A stretch of 64,000 nucleotides of DNA. Origin: Streptomyces sp. NRRL S-646 (lineage in GTDB: Bacteria > Actinomycetota > Actinomycetes > Streptomycetales > Streptomycetaceae). Below the pieces are notes generated by a model that was given only the letters and a program-made list of their open reading frames with translations, was not told the origin of the DNA and made no database searches. Where the stretch lies: assembly GCF_000720765.1 (NCBI RefSeq), contig NZ_JODC01000016.1, positions 1 through 64,000 of the forward strand, written 5' to 3'. Shown in pieces: positions 8,488 to 17,783 of the stretch; positions within the stretch are counted from its first letter, which is position 1, and each line of letters begins with the position of its first letter. The position numbers and the translations under genes were made by a program.

Positions 8488-9501
8488 ATGAAGGCGTTCG
8501 TCGTCGAGAAGTACGGCAAGGACGGCGTACGCGCCGCAGAGGCACCCGAGCCCACCGTCGGAGACCGCGACGTCCTGGTCAGAGTGCGCGCCGCCGGCAT
8601 CAACCCGCTGGACAAGATGGTCCGCAACGGGGAGTTCAGGCAGATCCTGAAGTACAAGCGCCCGTTCGTGCTCGGCCACGACGTGGCGGGCGTCGTGACA
8701 CAGGTCGGCTCCGCCGTACACGGCTTCAAGGTCGGCGACGAGGTCTACGCCCGCCCGCGCGACCTGCGGGTCGGGGGCTTCGCGGAGTTCATCGCGATCG
8801 ACGCGGACGATGTCGCCCCCAAGCCGGCCTCACTCTCCCTGGAGGAGGCGGCTGCGGTGCCGCTGGTGGCCCTGACCGCCTGGCAGATCCTCGTCGAGCG
8901 CGCGCACGTGAAGCCGGGGCAGAAAGTGCTCGTCCACGCCGGAGCCGGCGGCCTCGGGTCGACGGTCATCCAGCTCGCCAAGCACCTCGGCGCCACGGTG
9001 GCGACGACCGCGAACACCAGGTCCGACGAGCTGGTCAGGAGCCTTGGCGCCGACGTCGTCGTCGACTACACCAAGGAAGACTTCTCCAAGGTGCTCTCGG
9101 GCTACGACCTGGTGCTGGACTCCCTGGGCGGGGCGAACCTCGAGAAGTCACTGACCGTACTGAAGCCCGGCGGCCTGGCCATCAGTGTCGTCGGCCCGCC
9201 CGACGCCGGTTTCGCCAAGCAGCTCGGCGCCCCCTCCGTCCTGGGCCTGGTCATGAACACCCTCAGCCGCAAGATCCGCAAGCAGGCAAAGAGGCTGGGC
9301 GTGCGCTACGAGTTCCTCTTCATGCAGGCCAACGGCTCCCAGCTGCGCAAACTCGGCGCCCTCTACGACAGCGGCAAGCTCCGCCCGGTCATCGACAGCA
9401 CCTTCCCCTTCGACCAGACGCTCGAGGCGATGGCACACGTCGAGCAGGGCCGCACCAAGGCCGGCAAGGTCGTGGTCTCGATGGCGCCCGACAACGACTG
9501 A
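8488..9501 (+). CDS. NADP-dependent quinone oxidoreductase-like MDR protein
   Basis: A 337-residue medium-chain dehydrogenase/reductase without the structural zinc motif, so of the QOR/enone-reductase branch. The N-terminal GroES-like domain includes GINPLDKMVRNG and LGHDVAGVV. The nucleotide-binding loop is VHAGAGGLGSTVIQLAK at about residues 150-166, and LVLDSLGG follows. Such enzymes reduce quinones or activated C=C bonds with NADPH. ATG at 8488 has AGAAAGG upstream; the frame is open further left to 8332 but lacks a site there. Divergent from the HxlR regulator, which probably controls it. Confidence 0.92.
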   Translation: MKAFVVEKYGKDGVRAAEAPEPTVGDRDVLVRVRAAGINPLDKMVRNGEFRQILKYKRPFVLGHDVAGVVTQVGSAVHGFKVGDEVYARPRDLRVGGFAEFIAIDADDVAPKPASLSLEEAAAVPLVALTAWQILVERAHVKPGQKVLVHAGAGGLGSTVIQLAKHLGATVATTANTRSDELVRSLGADVVVDYTKEDFSKVLSGYDLVLDSLGGANLEKSLTVLKPGGLAISVVGPPDAGFAKQLGAPSVLGLVMNTLSRKIRKQAKRLGVRYEFLFMQANGSQLRKLGALYDSGKLRPVIDSTFPFDQTLEAMAHVEQGRTKAGKVVVSMAPDND

Positions 9502-9930
9502 GACGCGCCCGGCAACAGCCCCTCCGCTCCGGCACGGTCATCAGAGGACGACCCCGTTGGCGGTCCACATCGCCACTATGTCGCGGAGAGCTGCAGTTGC
9601 AGGGGTTCGGGTCATTCGGCACGCCGTATGCCCGCGCACAGTGCGGCGTGCGGCTTCAGATGCCCGCGCGAAGTGTGCCCTGCCGCCCCACATCCCGGTA
9701 GATCGTTCCTCGCCACTATTCGGTCCAGAACGCGCGCAACCGCGAAAACGGTGGCACGCTGTCGCCGTGGTCGACGAGATCCGGCTCTGTACGGACGCGG
9801 TCAGACCGCTCGCATCAGCGGCCTACCGGTTGTCATGAACGGTACGGCTGCCGCATGCGTTCCCATTTCGTTGACGCGCGGCCCTCCTGCCCCCTCGCGC
9901 AAGGCTGTGTCCTGCTCACGGCGGACATGC
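9502..9930. other. No gene seen
   Basis: The spacer between the convergent oxidoreductase and enoyl-CoA hydratase-type genes. A short open frame near 9770-9830 (VVDEIRLCTDAVRPLASAAY) may be decayed coding sequence. I see no strong hairpin. Confidence 0.4.
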
Positions 9931-10941
9931 TCAGGACGGCATCATCCGCCCGCCGAGCGACGCACGTTGCCAGGTGGGAGTGCGGTCCTTGTCGACCAGG
10001 GCGGCCCGGACGCCCTCCAGGAAGTCCGGCGTGCGGATGGTCGTGCGCGTGAGGGCGAGTTCGGCCTCCAGGCACTCGCGCAACGTGCGCTGTCTGCCTC
10101 GGGCCAGCAGAGCGTGAGTGATCTCCAGGCTCTGCGGCGAGGCGGACTCCAGGGCACCCAACGCGGCTGCCGCCCAAGGGGTGTCCAGGTGACGCAGGCG
10201 TTTGTCGATCTCGCCGAGGGTCGGCGCGCCGAAAGCCCAGTCCACGTCCCCGCGAACCTCCGCCAGTCTGCTCTGCGCCACCGGGGAACGGCCGGCGAGA
10301 CGGTTCAGGACGACGTCCACCGGCTCATCGGGGCTGTCGGCCAGGGCGTCCCCCACCGTGTCCAGCAGGTCCGCGGGAACGAAATGCGTGGCCAGCCCCG
10401 TGTACAGGGCGTCGGCCGCGTCGACCCTCTGCCCGGTCAGTCCCAGGTACATGCCGATCGCGCCGGGCAGCCTCGGCAGAAAGTAGCTGGCCCCGATGTC
10501 CGGGAAGAACCCGATCCCGGTCTCGGGCATCGCCAGCACCGCGCGTTCGGTGACGACACGGAAGCCACCGTGGACCGACAGCCCCAGACCGCCGCCCATG
10601 CACAGGCCATCGATGAGCGACACGACCGGCACGGAATACTCGGCGATCCGGGCATTGAGCCGGTACTCGGAGGCGAAGAACCGCTCACTGGCCTCGACAT
10701 CGCCGGCGAGGCTGTGCTCGCGGATCGTACGGATGTCCCCACCGGCGCAGAACGCCTTCGTGCTGGTACTGGCGAGCACCACGGCGGACAGCGGTGCGTG
10801 CTCCCATGAGACGAGCGCACGGTCGATGGCGGAGACCATGTCTGCGGTCAGGGCGTTGAGCGCCCTGGGCCGGTTCAACAGGATGCGGCCGACGCCCCGG
10901 TGGACGTCGGCGGAAATCTCGGCCGCAGCGGTATCAGGCAT
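9931..10941 (-). CDS. 3-hydroxyisobutyryl-CoA hydrolase-like crotonase family protein
   Basis: A 336-residue crotonase-fold enzyme. The first oxyanion segment is STKAFCAGGDIRTI near residues 60-73. The second includes IDGLCMGGGLGLSVHG, followed by MPETGIGFFPDIGASYFLPR, the signature that separates HIBCH-type hydrolases from plain enoyl-CoA hydratases. It would release 3-hydroxyisobutyrate from its CoA ester in valine breakdown. No other valine-catabolism gene is adjacent, so it may be an accessory acyl-CoA hydrolase. ATG at 10941. It could also be annotated enoyl-CoA hydratase/isomerase; the glutamate in PETGIGFFPD favours the hydrolase. Confidence 0.88.
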   Translation of the reverse strand: MPDTAAAEISADVHRGVGRILLNRPRALNALTADMVSAIDRALVSWEHAPLSAVVLASTSTKAFCAGGDIRTIREHSLAGDVEASERFFASEYRLNARIAEYSVPVVSLIDGLCMGGGLGLSVHGGFRVVTERAVLAMPETGIGFFPDIGASYFLPRLPGAIGMYLGLTGQRVDAADALYTGLATHFVPADLLDTVGDALADSPDEPVDVVLNRLAGRSPVAQSRLAEVRGDVDWAFGAPTLGEIDKRLRHLDTPWAAAALGALESASPQSLEITHALLARGRQRTLRECLEAELALTRTTIRTPDFLEGVRAALVDKDRTPTWQRASLGGRMMPS

Positions 10942-11039
10942 GGCTCGTCATCTCGTCCCCGCGGACCTGGCTGTCGTGGCCATCACGTTCCTTGACTCGC
11001 TGTCGGTGCCGCGGGCTTGAGGGGCAGGCACCAGGCACC

Positions 11040-11235
11040 TCAAGATCCTTGCACAAGGCGCGGAGCGGCTCGACGAGCTTACCGGCGGCCACGGCGGGGC
11101 TGCGGCACCGCCTTCGCCCCCCGCCCTGGGACGCGTTCGCCGCCGGTACCCCAGGCTCCAGGTCGAACTCATCACCGCGACACGGCAGTCGCCCTGCGCC
11201 CGTCCGGTTTCGATCCTGCTCTCGTCATCGGCGTT
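11040..11235 (+). pseudogene. LysR regulator remnant
   Basis: The plus strand reads KILAQGAERLDELTGGHGGA, then LGRVRRRYPRLQVELITATR, resembling the LysR linker helix and the first strand of its effector domain. After a frame change it reads RPSGFDPALVIGVP. There is no helix-turn-helix upstream and no continuation. The call is tentative. Confidence 0.4.
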
Positions 11236-11441
11236 CCCTCCAGCAGCCGCCTTATGACCGAGCACCGCACCGACTGCACGACCTCGCAGTGGATCAGAGC
11301 GGACCACGTCTCACCTCCGGCCTCCAGGGCGCGGGCGACTGCGCCGTTGGACGTCTCCCCGGTCGAGACGGGGCCCGTCTCCGATGCCCACTGAAGCTCA
11401 ATCAGGTTCGGCATTGACCGCGGCCGGGTTAGGCTGCGCCA

Positions 11442-12422
11442 ATGTCGCGAGGGGACATTGACAAGATCGCCGAGGAAACCGGCTTCTCCGGTGTGGTCTG
11501 GATCGACCGGGCCGGCCAGATCGAGTTCGCGAAGGCCTACGGGCTGGCCAACCGCACGTACTGCATTCCCAACAGCCTGGACACCAGATTCGGCATCGCC
11601 AGCGGCAGCAAAGGGTTCACCGCCCTGGCCGTGCTCTCGCTGATTGGTGAGGGCGCGCTGGAACTGGGTACCACCGCTCGATCCCTGCTCGGCGAGGATC
11701 TGCCGCGGATCGCGGACGACGTCACCGTGGAGCATCTCCTCACCCATACCTCTGGCATCGGCGACTACCTGGACGAAGAGACCGACGCCGAGATCACCGA
11801 CTACGTCATCGGTGCGGCGCACGAGCTGACCACCACCGAGGCTTTCCTGCCCCTGTTGGACGGCCATCCCACCAAGTTCCGGGCCGGTGAGCGGTTCTGC
11901 TACTCCAACGGTGGATTCGTGGTGCTCGCCCTGCTGGCGGAGCGGGCCAGCGGCGTCGGCTACCACGACCTGGTCCGCCAGCGGGTGCTCCGCCCGGCCG
12001 GCATGACCTCCACCGACTTCCTGCGCTCCGATGAGCTACCCGCTGACGCGGCCGTGGGCTACCTGCCCTTGGACGGGGTGGATCGCTCCAACATCTTCCA
12101 CCTGCCGGTGCTGGCCACCGGTGATGGCGGCATCCACACCACCGCCGCCGACATCTCCACCTTCTGGCGCGCACTCTTCGCCGGCGACATCGTGGAGTGC
12201 GTCGACGAGGTGGTACGGCCGCGCCGGGACGTGCCCCACAAATCGAGGCGCTACGGCCTCGGCTTCTGGCTGCACGAGAGCACCGACACGGCGATCCTGG
12301 TCGGCTACGACGCCGGCGTGTCGTTCAAGTCCACCCACGATCCGCACACCGCCACCACCCACACCGTGCTCTCCAACACCTCGCCCGGCGCCTGGCCCAT
12401 CGCCCGCGCGCTCACACCGTGA
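11442..12422 (+). CDS. Serine hydrolase, class C beta-lactamase/PBP-like
   Basis: A 326-residue beta-lactamase-fold hydrolase. The SxxK pair is in IASGSKGFTAL near residue 54, the YxN motif in CYSNGGFVV near 151, and the third motif region is in VGYDAGVSF near 288. HLLTHTSGIGDYLDEE is typical of this esterase/D-aminopeptidase-like group. There is no signal peptide, so it probably acts inside the cell as an esterase or peptidase, not as a resistance enzyme. ATG at 11442 has no clear ribosome binding site. It stands alone between a LysR remnant and a long inverted repeat. Confidence 0.88.
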   Translation: MSRGDIDKIAEETGFSGVVWIDRAGQIEFAKAYGLANRTYCIPNSLDTRFGIASGSKGFTALAVLSLIGEGALELGTTARSLLGEDLPRIADDVTVEHLLTHTSGIGDYLDEETDAEITDYVIGAAHELTTTEAFLPLLDGHPTKFRAGERFCYSNGGFVVLALLAERASGVGYHDLVRQRVLRPAGMTSTDFLRSDELPADAAVGYLPLDGVDRSNIFHLPVLATGDGGIHTTAADISTFWRALFAGDIVECVDEVVRPRRDVPHKSRRYGLGFWLHESTDTAILVGYDAGVSFKSTHDPHTATTHTVLSNTSPGAWPIARALTP

Positions 12423-12910
12423 CTGCCACCTGATCATCAAAGCGACGGCAGACGGCTCACGCGGCCCTGACGGCTGTGGTCGGCCGGGGTGCGGCCGCGG
12501 TGGGGTGGATGGGCTGCCGGGTGAGGCGGCGGGTCATCAACGTGACGGCCGCGAGGATGAGCATCGTGAGCCACTCCACGGGCGCATGGGGCAGGTCGAG
12601 TGCGGCAGGATAGATCACCAACGAGGCCCCCGAGCAGCGTGGTTGAGACGTCAGATATCTCGATCAACAGCTCGGGGGCCTCGCTCGTTGCGCTTCATGA
12701 ACCGTCACCTGATCGGAGGCCAACTCGAAGAAGCTCAATGTGTACGGGGCGATCAGCGTCAAGGGTTAAGCGGAAGCTTCCCCCGGAAGGCATCATTCCA
12801 GCCAGTACCGGCCGGTAATCGATCACATTCGGTCGAAAAGCGGGGGTGGCTGTAAAGGACTGGTGACAGTGGGTCGAACGCCGTTCGGCCCTCACTAGGG
12901 TCCCAGAGCC
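12423..12910. repeat. Intergenic stretch with a 14-bp perfect inverted repeat (12622-12683)
   Basis: CGAGGCCCCCGAGC at 12622-12635 pairs perfectly with GCTCGGGGGCCTCG at 12670-12683. The 34-nt loop holds a nested GTTGA / TCAAC pair. The minus strand left of it reads VEWLTMLILAAVTLMTRRLT before a stop near 12450, which looks like a protein tail, possibly from a lost mobile gene. No intact gene is visible. The hairpin may terminate transcription from both sides or mark an element end. Confidence 0.5.
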
Positions 12911-15679
12911 ATGGCACCCGTCTTCGAGCACGCGGACAAACTCTTCGCGCTGCTGCACAGCCTTGTTCGCCGGCCCAAGAAGGGGGAGTTCCCCGAGGCG
13001 ACCGAGGGCCAGGACGGCCTGCCCGTCGTCATGCTGGTGGGCTACGAGGAGAGCGAACTCGCCGAGCTGGCCGAGACCATCGACAAGACGTCCTGCAAAG
13101 AGGCCCAACCGCCGCGCATCCCGCACAAGTTGATCAACGTGTCCGGGGTGCTCGCGACGATGAACGAGCAGCGCCCCGACCTGGAGGGCGACTGGCGGCG
13201 AGCCGAGCTGTACCGCCGGGTGCTGGTCGAACTGGCCATGGAGTTCGCCTCGCCCAGCAACAGCCCGGACGCCCGCGTCCAGTTCCGCCGCTTCGGGCTC
13301 GTCAACTGGCTGTTGGAGACCAACAACACGGCCGATCCGCTGCGCGGGCAGCCAGACCACGAGCTGCTGATGCGGCTGCAGACCCGGGAGCTCCAGCGCC
13401 GGGGCTTCTTCCGGGTACTGCGCAACCCGACCACCGAAGTCGCCCTGGAGGGTCGGGCGCCCTGGTGGGCCTGGATCCTGGGCCTGCATGTGCTGCCGGT
13501 GCTGTGGTTCAGGGCCTGGCGGGCGGTGGGCCCGGAGTACCGCTGGCTGCTGCGCCAGCCCTACATGGCTCCCCGTGACCCCGGCACCTTCGCCGGCTTC
13601 GCCCTGCGCCTGACCCAGCCGCGCTTCGAGCACGAGAACCCCGAGCAGGTCGGCAAGCTGCTCGTCAACGCATTCCTGGAGGACCTGAGGGTGGCCTACC
13701 GGCGCCGCATCTGGCGGCGGCGGGCCTGGCGTCGTACGACCTACTGCGTGGCCTTGTTGAAGGGGGTCAAGGAGGACAACTTCGGTCGGCAGCTGATCCG
13801 TTCACTCATCGAGGTGCGCATCGAAACCGGCGACTTCGACCCGCTGCTGGTCATCGGCACCAGCCAGACCCACGACTACGCGGGGCCTCAGTGGGGGCAG
13901 CTGGAGGACGACCTGGTGATGAACTGGGGTGCGCAGTTCGTCGCGGCCAGGCGTGGGCGCAGCGCCGAGGACTGGTATCTGCCCGTGCGGATACCTGCCA
14001 CGCTGGACCCGGGGACCGACGCCTACACCCGGCATTCCAAGAACCTGCTGCCGAAACTGCAGTTCAGGCCCGAGCCGTCCCCGCGCTGGGCGCGTCGCCG
14101 CGTCACCGTGCTGGCCGTGGTCCTGGCGGTTGCGCTGGTGGCTGGTGCGGTCGGCTGGCGGCTCAACCCGGCACCTGAGGAGCGGTGGGAGCAGCAGCAC
14201 TGCAAGCTGCCCCGGACCGATCCGGATGCCGCCACCGTGGAGACACGGGGGGCCGAGTGCGTCGGCGTCGCCCCGCACGGCTTCGCCTTCGGCTCCCAGG
14301 ACGAGAGCCTGAAGAAGACGCTCAAGAAGATCGACGAGCAGAACAGGGCGGCCGAGGAGATGCACCGGGACGCCCCCGACCGGCGGATCGTCACGCTGGT
14401 CCACCTCTCGGCGCTGCTCAGCAGCCCCGGCAAGGGCAAGGCGGCCGGCCTGCTGTCGTATGCGCGGGAGGCGCTTCAGGGGGTCGCGAGCGCGCAGAAG
14501 CGGCAGCTGAACAGGACCGGCAGCGACGACCCGCTGCTGCGAGTCCTCCCGGCGAGCGCGGGCCTGAACATGCAGTACGGGCCCGAAGTGGTCGACATGA
14601 TCGCGAAGATGATGCGCACCGACCCGACCATCGTCGGTGTCACCGGCCTCGACCAGAGTCGCAAGGCGACCATCACCACCATCCACCGGCTCACCCGGAT
14701 CGGCCTGCCGATGGTGGCCACCACCCTGTCCGCGGACACTCTTCCCGAGGCCTCGCCGCTGTACTACCAGGTCTCCCCGCAGAACCGCCGGGAGGCCGCG
14801 GTCGCCGCCGCCTACGGCAAGCACCTGGTCGCGGACAGCCGCGGCAAGCTGAAGCCCCGGGTGCGTGTCGTCTACTCCGCCGACCCGACCGACGAGTACA
14901 GCAGCAACCTGCGGGCCGACGCCGCGACGTCCTTCCACGACGCCGGCTTCGAAGTCGAGCAGCAGGCCTACAAGCCCGCCTCCCCGTCCTCCGGAACTCC
15001 CAACGCCCCCGGAGTCAGCGAGGTCGGCGCGGGCACCTGTCACTACCCGGGCCTGATCTTCTTCGCCGGGCGCTCCGAGGACTTCGACACCGTCCTGTCC
15101 GCCGCCAACGACTCCTGCGGCAGCTCCGACCCGCCCACCCTCCTCGCCGGCGACGACATCGCGCGGCTCGCCGCCAACCCGGACCGGCGAGGCGCCTACC
15201 CGCGCATCCCGTACGACTTCCTGGACTTCACCCAGGGCGTCGGGTCCTGCGACGAGCCCAGCGACCTCTACACCATCATGCAAACGCTGTTCCCGGACGA
15301 GTGCAACCGTGTGGAAAACTCCTCCCTCGACGGGCACGCCGCGCTCGCCTTCGACGCGGTCAACCTCTACCTCAAGGCCGTCACCACGCTCCCCGGCCCC
15401 CCGAACCGGATGCCGATCACACCGGGCGCGGTGTGGAAGGCGCTGGGCAGCATCCATGGGGACAGCGCATTCGACGGGGAGAGCGGAAGCATCGACTTCG
15501 GCGGGGTGGTGGACCGCCAGGTACCGCTCGACAAGCTGATCTCCGTGCAGCGGGTGCAGGGGCCGAAGAGACCGAAGCAGATGGGGTTTTGCGGGGTGGC
15601 GGGCAGACAGCACCAGAACACCTGGTGTCCGGAATCGGAGGCGATCCAAGCGCCGGCGGACGCGCTGACGGCGGGGTGA
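12911..15679 (+). CDS. Large one-helix membrane protein with type-1 periplasmic-binding domain
   Basis: A 922-residue protein of unknown function. Residues 1-390 look cytoplasmic: no signal peptide, LPVVMLVGYEESELAELAET in a position like a degenerate P-loop but without GKS/T, and basic runs (RRRIWRRRAWRR). One transmembrane helix (VTVLAVVLAVALVAGAVGW) lies at about 397-416. Residues 430-900 are predicted outside and read like an ABC-type branched-chain amino acid binding fold (ASAGLNMQYGPEVVDMIAKM, VGVTGLDQSRK, PMVATTLSADTLP, YYQVSPQNRREA, LIFFAGRSEDF, HAALAFDAVNLYLKA), with several cysteines. The layout suggests a ligand-binding receptor with an internal output domain. ATG at 12911 has no strong ribosome binding site. 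No transporter genes are adjacent. Confidence 0.85.
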   Translation: MAPVFEHADKLFALLHSLVRRPKKGEFPEATEGQDGLPVVMLVGYEESELAELAETIDKTSCKEAQPPRIPHKLINVSGVLATMNEQRPDLEGDWRRAELYRRVLVELAMEFASPSNSPDARVQFRRFGLVNWLLETNNTADPLRGQPDHELLMRLQTRELQRRGFFRVLRNPTTEVALEGRAPWWAWILGLHVLPVLWFRAWRAVGPEYRWLLRQPYMAPRDPGTFAGFALRLTQPRFEHENPEQVGKLLVNAFLEDLRVAYRRRIWRRRAWRRTTYCVALLKGVKEDNFGRQLIRSLIEVRIETGDFDPLLVIGTSQTHDYAGPQWGQLEDDLVMNWGAQFVAARRGRSAEDWYLPVRIPATLDPGTDAYTRHSKNLLPKLQFRPEPSPRWARRRVTVLAVVLAVALVAGAVGWRLNPAPEERWEQQHCKLPRTDPDAATVETRGAECVGVAPHGFAFGSQDESLKKTLKKIDEQNRAAEEMHRDAPDRRIVTLVHLSALLSSPGKGKAAGLLSYAREALQGVASAQKRQLNRTGSDDPLLRVLPASAGLNMQYGPEVVDMIAKMMRTDPTIVGVTGLDQSRKATITTIHRLTRIGLPMVATTLSADTLPEASPLYYQVSPQNRREAAVAAAYGKHLVADSRGKLKPRVRVVYSADPTDEYSSNLRADAATSFHDAGFEVEQQAYKPASPSSGTPNAPGVSEVGAGTCHYPGLIFFAGRSEDFDTVLSAANDSCGSSDPPTLLAGDDIARLAANPDRRGAYPRIPYDFLDFTQGVGSCDEPSDLYTIMQTLFPDECNRVENSSLDGHAALAFDAVNLYLKAVTTLPGPPNRMPITPGAVWKALGSIHGDSAFDGESGSIDFGGVVDRQVPLDKLISVQRVQGPKRPKQMGFCGVAGRQHQNTWCPESEAIQAPADALTAG

Positions 15680-15734
15680 GCACAAGCGGAGCCGAGGCCG
15701 TCCACAAGAAGCTGCGGCGGCCTCTCACGCCCTC

Positions 15735-15780
15735 CCGACCGCGCCCCGACCCTTGCTGGGCGGATCCGGGGCGCGTCGGT
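15735..15780. terminator. Bidirectional terminator between convergent genes
   Basis: CCGACCGCGCCCC and GGGGCGCG-TCGG form a stem with one unpaired base around a 20-nt loop, midway between the stops of the convergent genes at 15679 and 15790. Confidence 0.6.
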
Positions 15781-15789
15781 CTGTGTGGG

Positions 15790-17697
15790 TCAGTGCCCTT
15801 GGCAGCAGGAACCGCCCGATGTCCGGCCGGCGCTCTGCGCGCCGATACGCTGCGCCGCGTCCGCTCGGGCCCGTCCCGTTTGCGACTCGGCGTCGTGGAC
15901 CACCCGTCCGGAGATCAGGGTGTAGTGGACCTTGGTGGCGCGGATCTCCTTCACGGGCACCTTGGTGATGTCCCGGTCGAGGACGATCAGATCCGCCCGC
16001 TTGCCCGGGCAGACGGTTCCCGAGCCCCCGTCGTGCAACTGGTGCGCCGCGCCCGCGGTGTGCATGACCAGCGACTGAGTGCGGGTCAGCCCTTCGCGGG
16101 CGTTGAGAGGCGGCTGGTTCTCCTCGGGGTTGCTGCGGTCGATGGCGGTGGCGATCTGGGTGAAGGGAAGCAGCGGGTCGACCGGCCAGTCCGAGCCACC
16201 GGCCAGCCAGGCCCCCGCCTTGGCCAGGCTGCGCGCCGGGTACAGGCGCGCGTACCGCTCCGGACCGATGTAGGGGCGCAGCGCGTCGTTCGTGAACGCG
16301 GACGGCATGGCCCACTGCAACTGCATGCTGGCCAGCACTCCGGCGCGGGCGAAACGCTTGTGGTCGTCGGGGTGCACCAGTTGGAGGTGGGCGATGGTGT
16401 GCCCTCGGGGAGGGCGGCCGGGGCGGGCGACGGCCTCGTAGGCGTTGAGGGCAGTGCGTACGGCGCGGTCACCGATGGCGTGGGCGTGCATCTGCCAGCC
16501 GTCCGCGTCCAGAGCGCGGACGAGGGCCCGGTAGTCGCGATCGCTGACGTGCATGGGGCCACGGTGGTCGGTCGGCCTGCCCTGGGCGTCCAGGTACGGA
16601 TCCAGCAGGGCGGCGGTCTGCGCCGGGAACTCCATCACCCCGTCGAGGAACACCTTGACCGTGGTCAGCCGCAGCCTGTCCGGTCCGGCGAACCGCTTGC
16701 GCACGCCGCGCAGGAACTCGGCCGCCTCCTGGGGCTTCTTGGCGAGTTCCGCGTCGATCAGCAGCGCGGGGGTGATGCGCTGCGGCAGCACGCCCTTGGC
16801 CATGAGCTCGGCGTAGGTCGTGACGGACTCCTCGCCGCTGGCGGCGTCGAGGAAGGACGTGATGCCCGCGGACAGGAGCGCGCCGGCCATCTTCCTCTGG
16901 GCGGCGAGGATCAGGTCGGGACTCGGCGGAGGGATCACCTGGCTGACGAGTCCTTGGGCGTCGTCCGCCAGCAGACCGGTCGGTTCCCCGTCGGCGCCGC
17001 GGACGATCTTTCCGCCAGCGGGGTCGGGGGTGGTGCGGTCGACTCCCGCGAGGGCGAGTGCCCTGCTGTTGGCGAGGCTGTTGTGGAAGTCGGAGCCCTG
17101 CAGGTAGATCGGACGTCTGGTGTTCAGCGAGTCGAGCAGCGACTTGTCGGCCACGGTGCCCGCGGGCAGCAGGCCGACGGGGTTCCAGTCGGTCACCTGG
17201 AGCCAGCCGTCCGGTTCCTGCGCGGCCGTGGCGTCCAGCATCTCCTGGATCTTTGCGCGGAACTGCGGAACCGTCATGCTCGCATTGCCCAGTGACGGGT
17301 TCAGTGACTGCGCGGCCGCCCCGAGCGGGTGCATGTGCCCGTCCTGGATGCCCGGCATGACCGTACCGCCGTCGGCGTCGATGACGACGGTACGGCGGCC
17401 GATGCGACGTCGTATGTCCGCGTTGCTGCCGACTGCGAGAACCTTTCCGTCGGTGCCGACGGCCACCGCCTGCGCTCGCGCGCTGCCGGTGGTTCCGGTG
17501 AACACCCGCCCGTTCAGCACCACGGTGGCAACCCGCACCGGGGGCCGGCCAGTCGCGGCCCGGGCGGCCGTACCGGCACCGGCCACCGCGAGGGCACCCG
17601 CCCCGGCCGCGGCCAGGAACGTCCGCCGCTGCAGCGGGCCGCCCGCGGATCCTGCGGAGCGGCCGCCGAAGACATCTGACACCTCATCACTCCTCAC
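15790..17697 (-). CDS. Tat-exported amidohydrolase family 3 protein
   Basis: A 635-residue metal-dependent hydrolase of the NfdA/YtcJ-like amidohydrolase-3 group. A Tat signal lies near residues 23-48 (RRTFLAAAGAGALAVAGAG, then AARA), so it is exported folded. The metal site starts at MPGIQDGHMHPLG; later ligands are in HAHAIGDRAV and AHLQLVHP, and GGSDWPVDPL carries the aspartate. TVCPGKRADLIVLDRDI is the usual C-terminal beta-sandwich closure. The true substrate is unknown; relatives hydrolyse N-substituted formamides or similar amides. It is divergent from a LacI regulator 86 bp away, which probably controls it. Confidence 0.9.
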   Translation of the reverse strand: MRSDEVSDVFGGRSAGSAGGPLQRRTFLAAAGAGALAVAGAGTAARAATGRPPVRVATVVLNGRVFTGTTGSARAQAVAVGTDGKVLAVGSNADIRRRIGRRTVVIDADGGTVMPGIQDGHMHPLGAAAQSLNPSLGNASMTVPQFRAKIQEMLDATAAQEPDGWLQVTDWNPVGLLPAGTVADKSLLDSLNTRRPIYLQGSDFHNSLANSRALALAGVDRTTPDPAGGKIVRGADGEPTGLLADDAQGLVSQVIPPPSPDLILAAQRKMAGALLSAGITSFLDAASGEESVTTYAELMAKGVLPQRITPALLIDAELAKKPQEAAEFLRGVRKRFAGPDRLRLTTVKVFLDGVMEFPAQTAALLDPYLDAQGRPTDHRGPMHVSDRDYRALVRALDADGWQMHAHAIGDRAVRTALNAYEAVARPGRPPRGHTIAHLQLVHPDDHKRFARAGVLASMQLQWAMPSAFTNDALRPYIGPERYARLYPARSLAKAGAWLAGGSDWPVDPLLPFTQIATAIDRSNPEENQPPLNAREGLTRTQSLVMHTAGAAHQLHDGGSGTVCPGKRADLIVLDRDITKVPVKEIRATKVHYTLISGRVVHDAESQTGRARADAAQRIGAQSAGRTSGGSCCQGH

Positions 17698-17783
17698 CCG
17701 GCGGCCACACCGGCCGCCGTCGCCCGGTACGGTGTGTGATTAATGTCGTAACCACAAGCCGTCACAGGGCTGTTGGGGTACAG

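Noticed and set aside
13802..15685. A 627-codon minus-strand open frame
   Set aside because: Mirror of the binding-fold protein; Val/Gly/Arg-rich with no domain.
14185..17295. A 1036-codon open frame on the plus strand
   Set aside because: It overlaps the binding-fold protein and is antisense to the amidohydrolase. Its product is Arg/Gly/His-rich low-complexity text typical of GC-rich shadow frames.
17720..17760. LacI operator between the amidohydrolase and its divergent regulator
   Set aside because: GATTAATGTCGTAACC looked suggestive, but its arms do not pair well, so no site is claimed.
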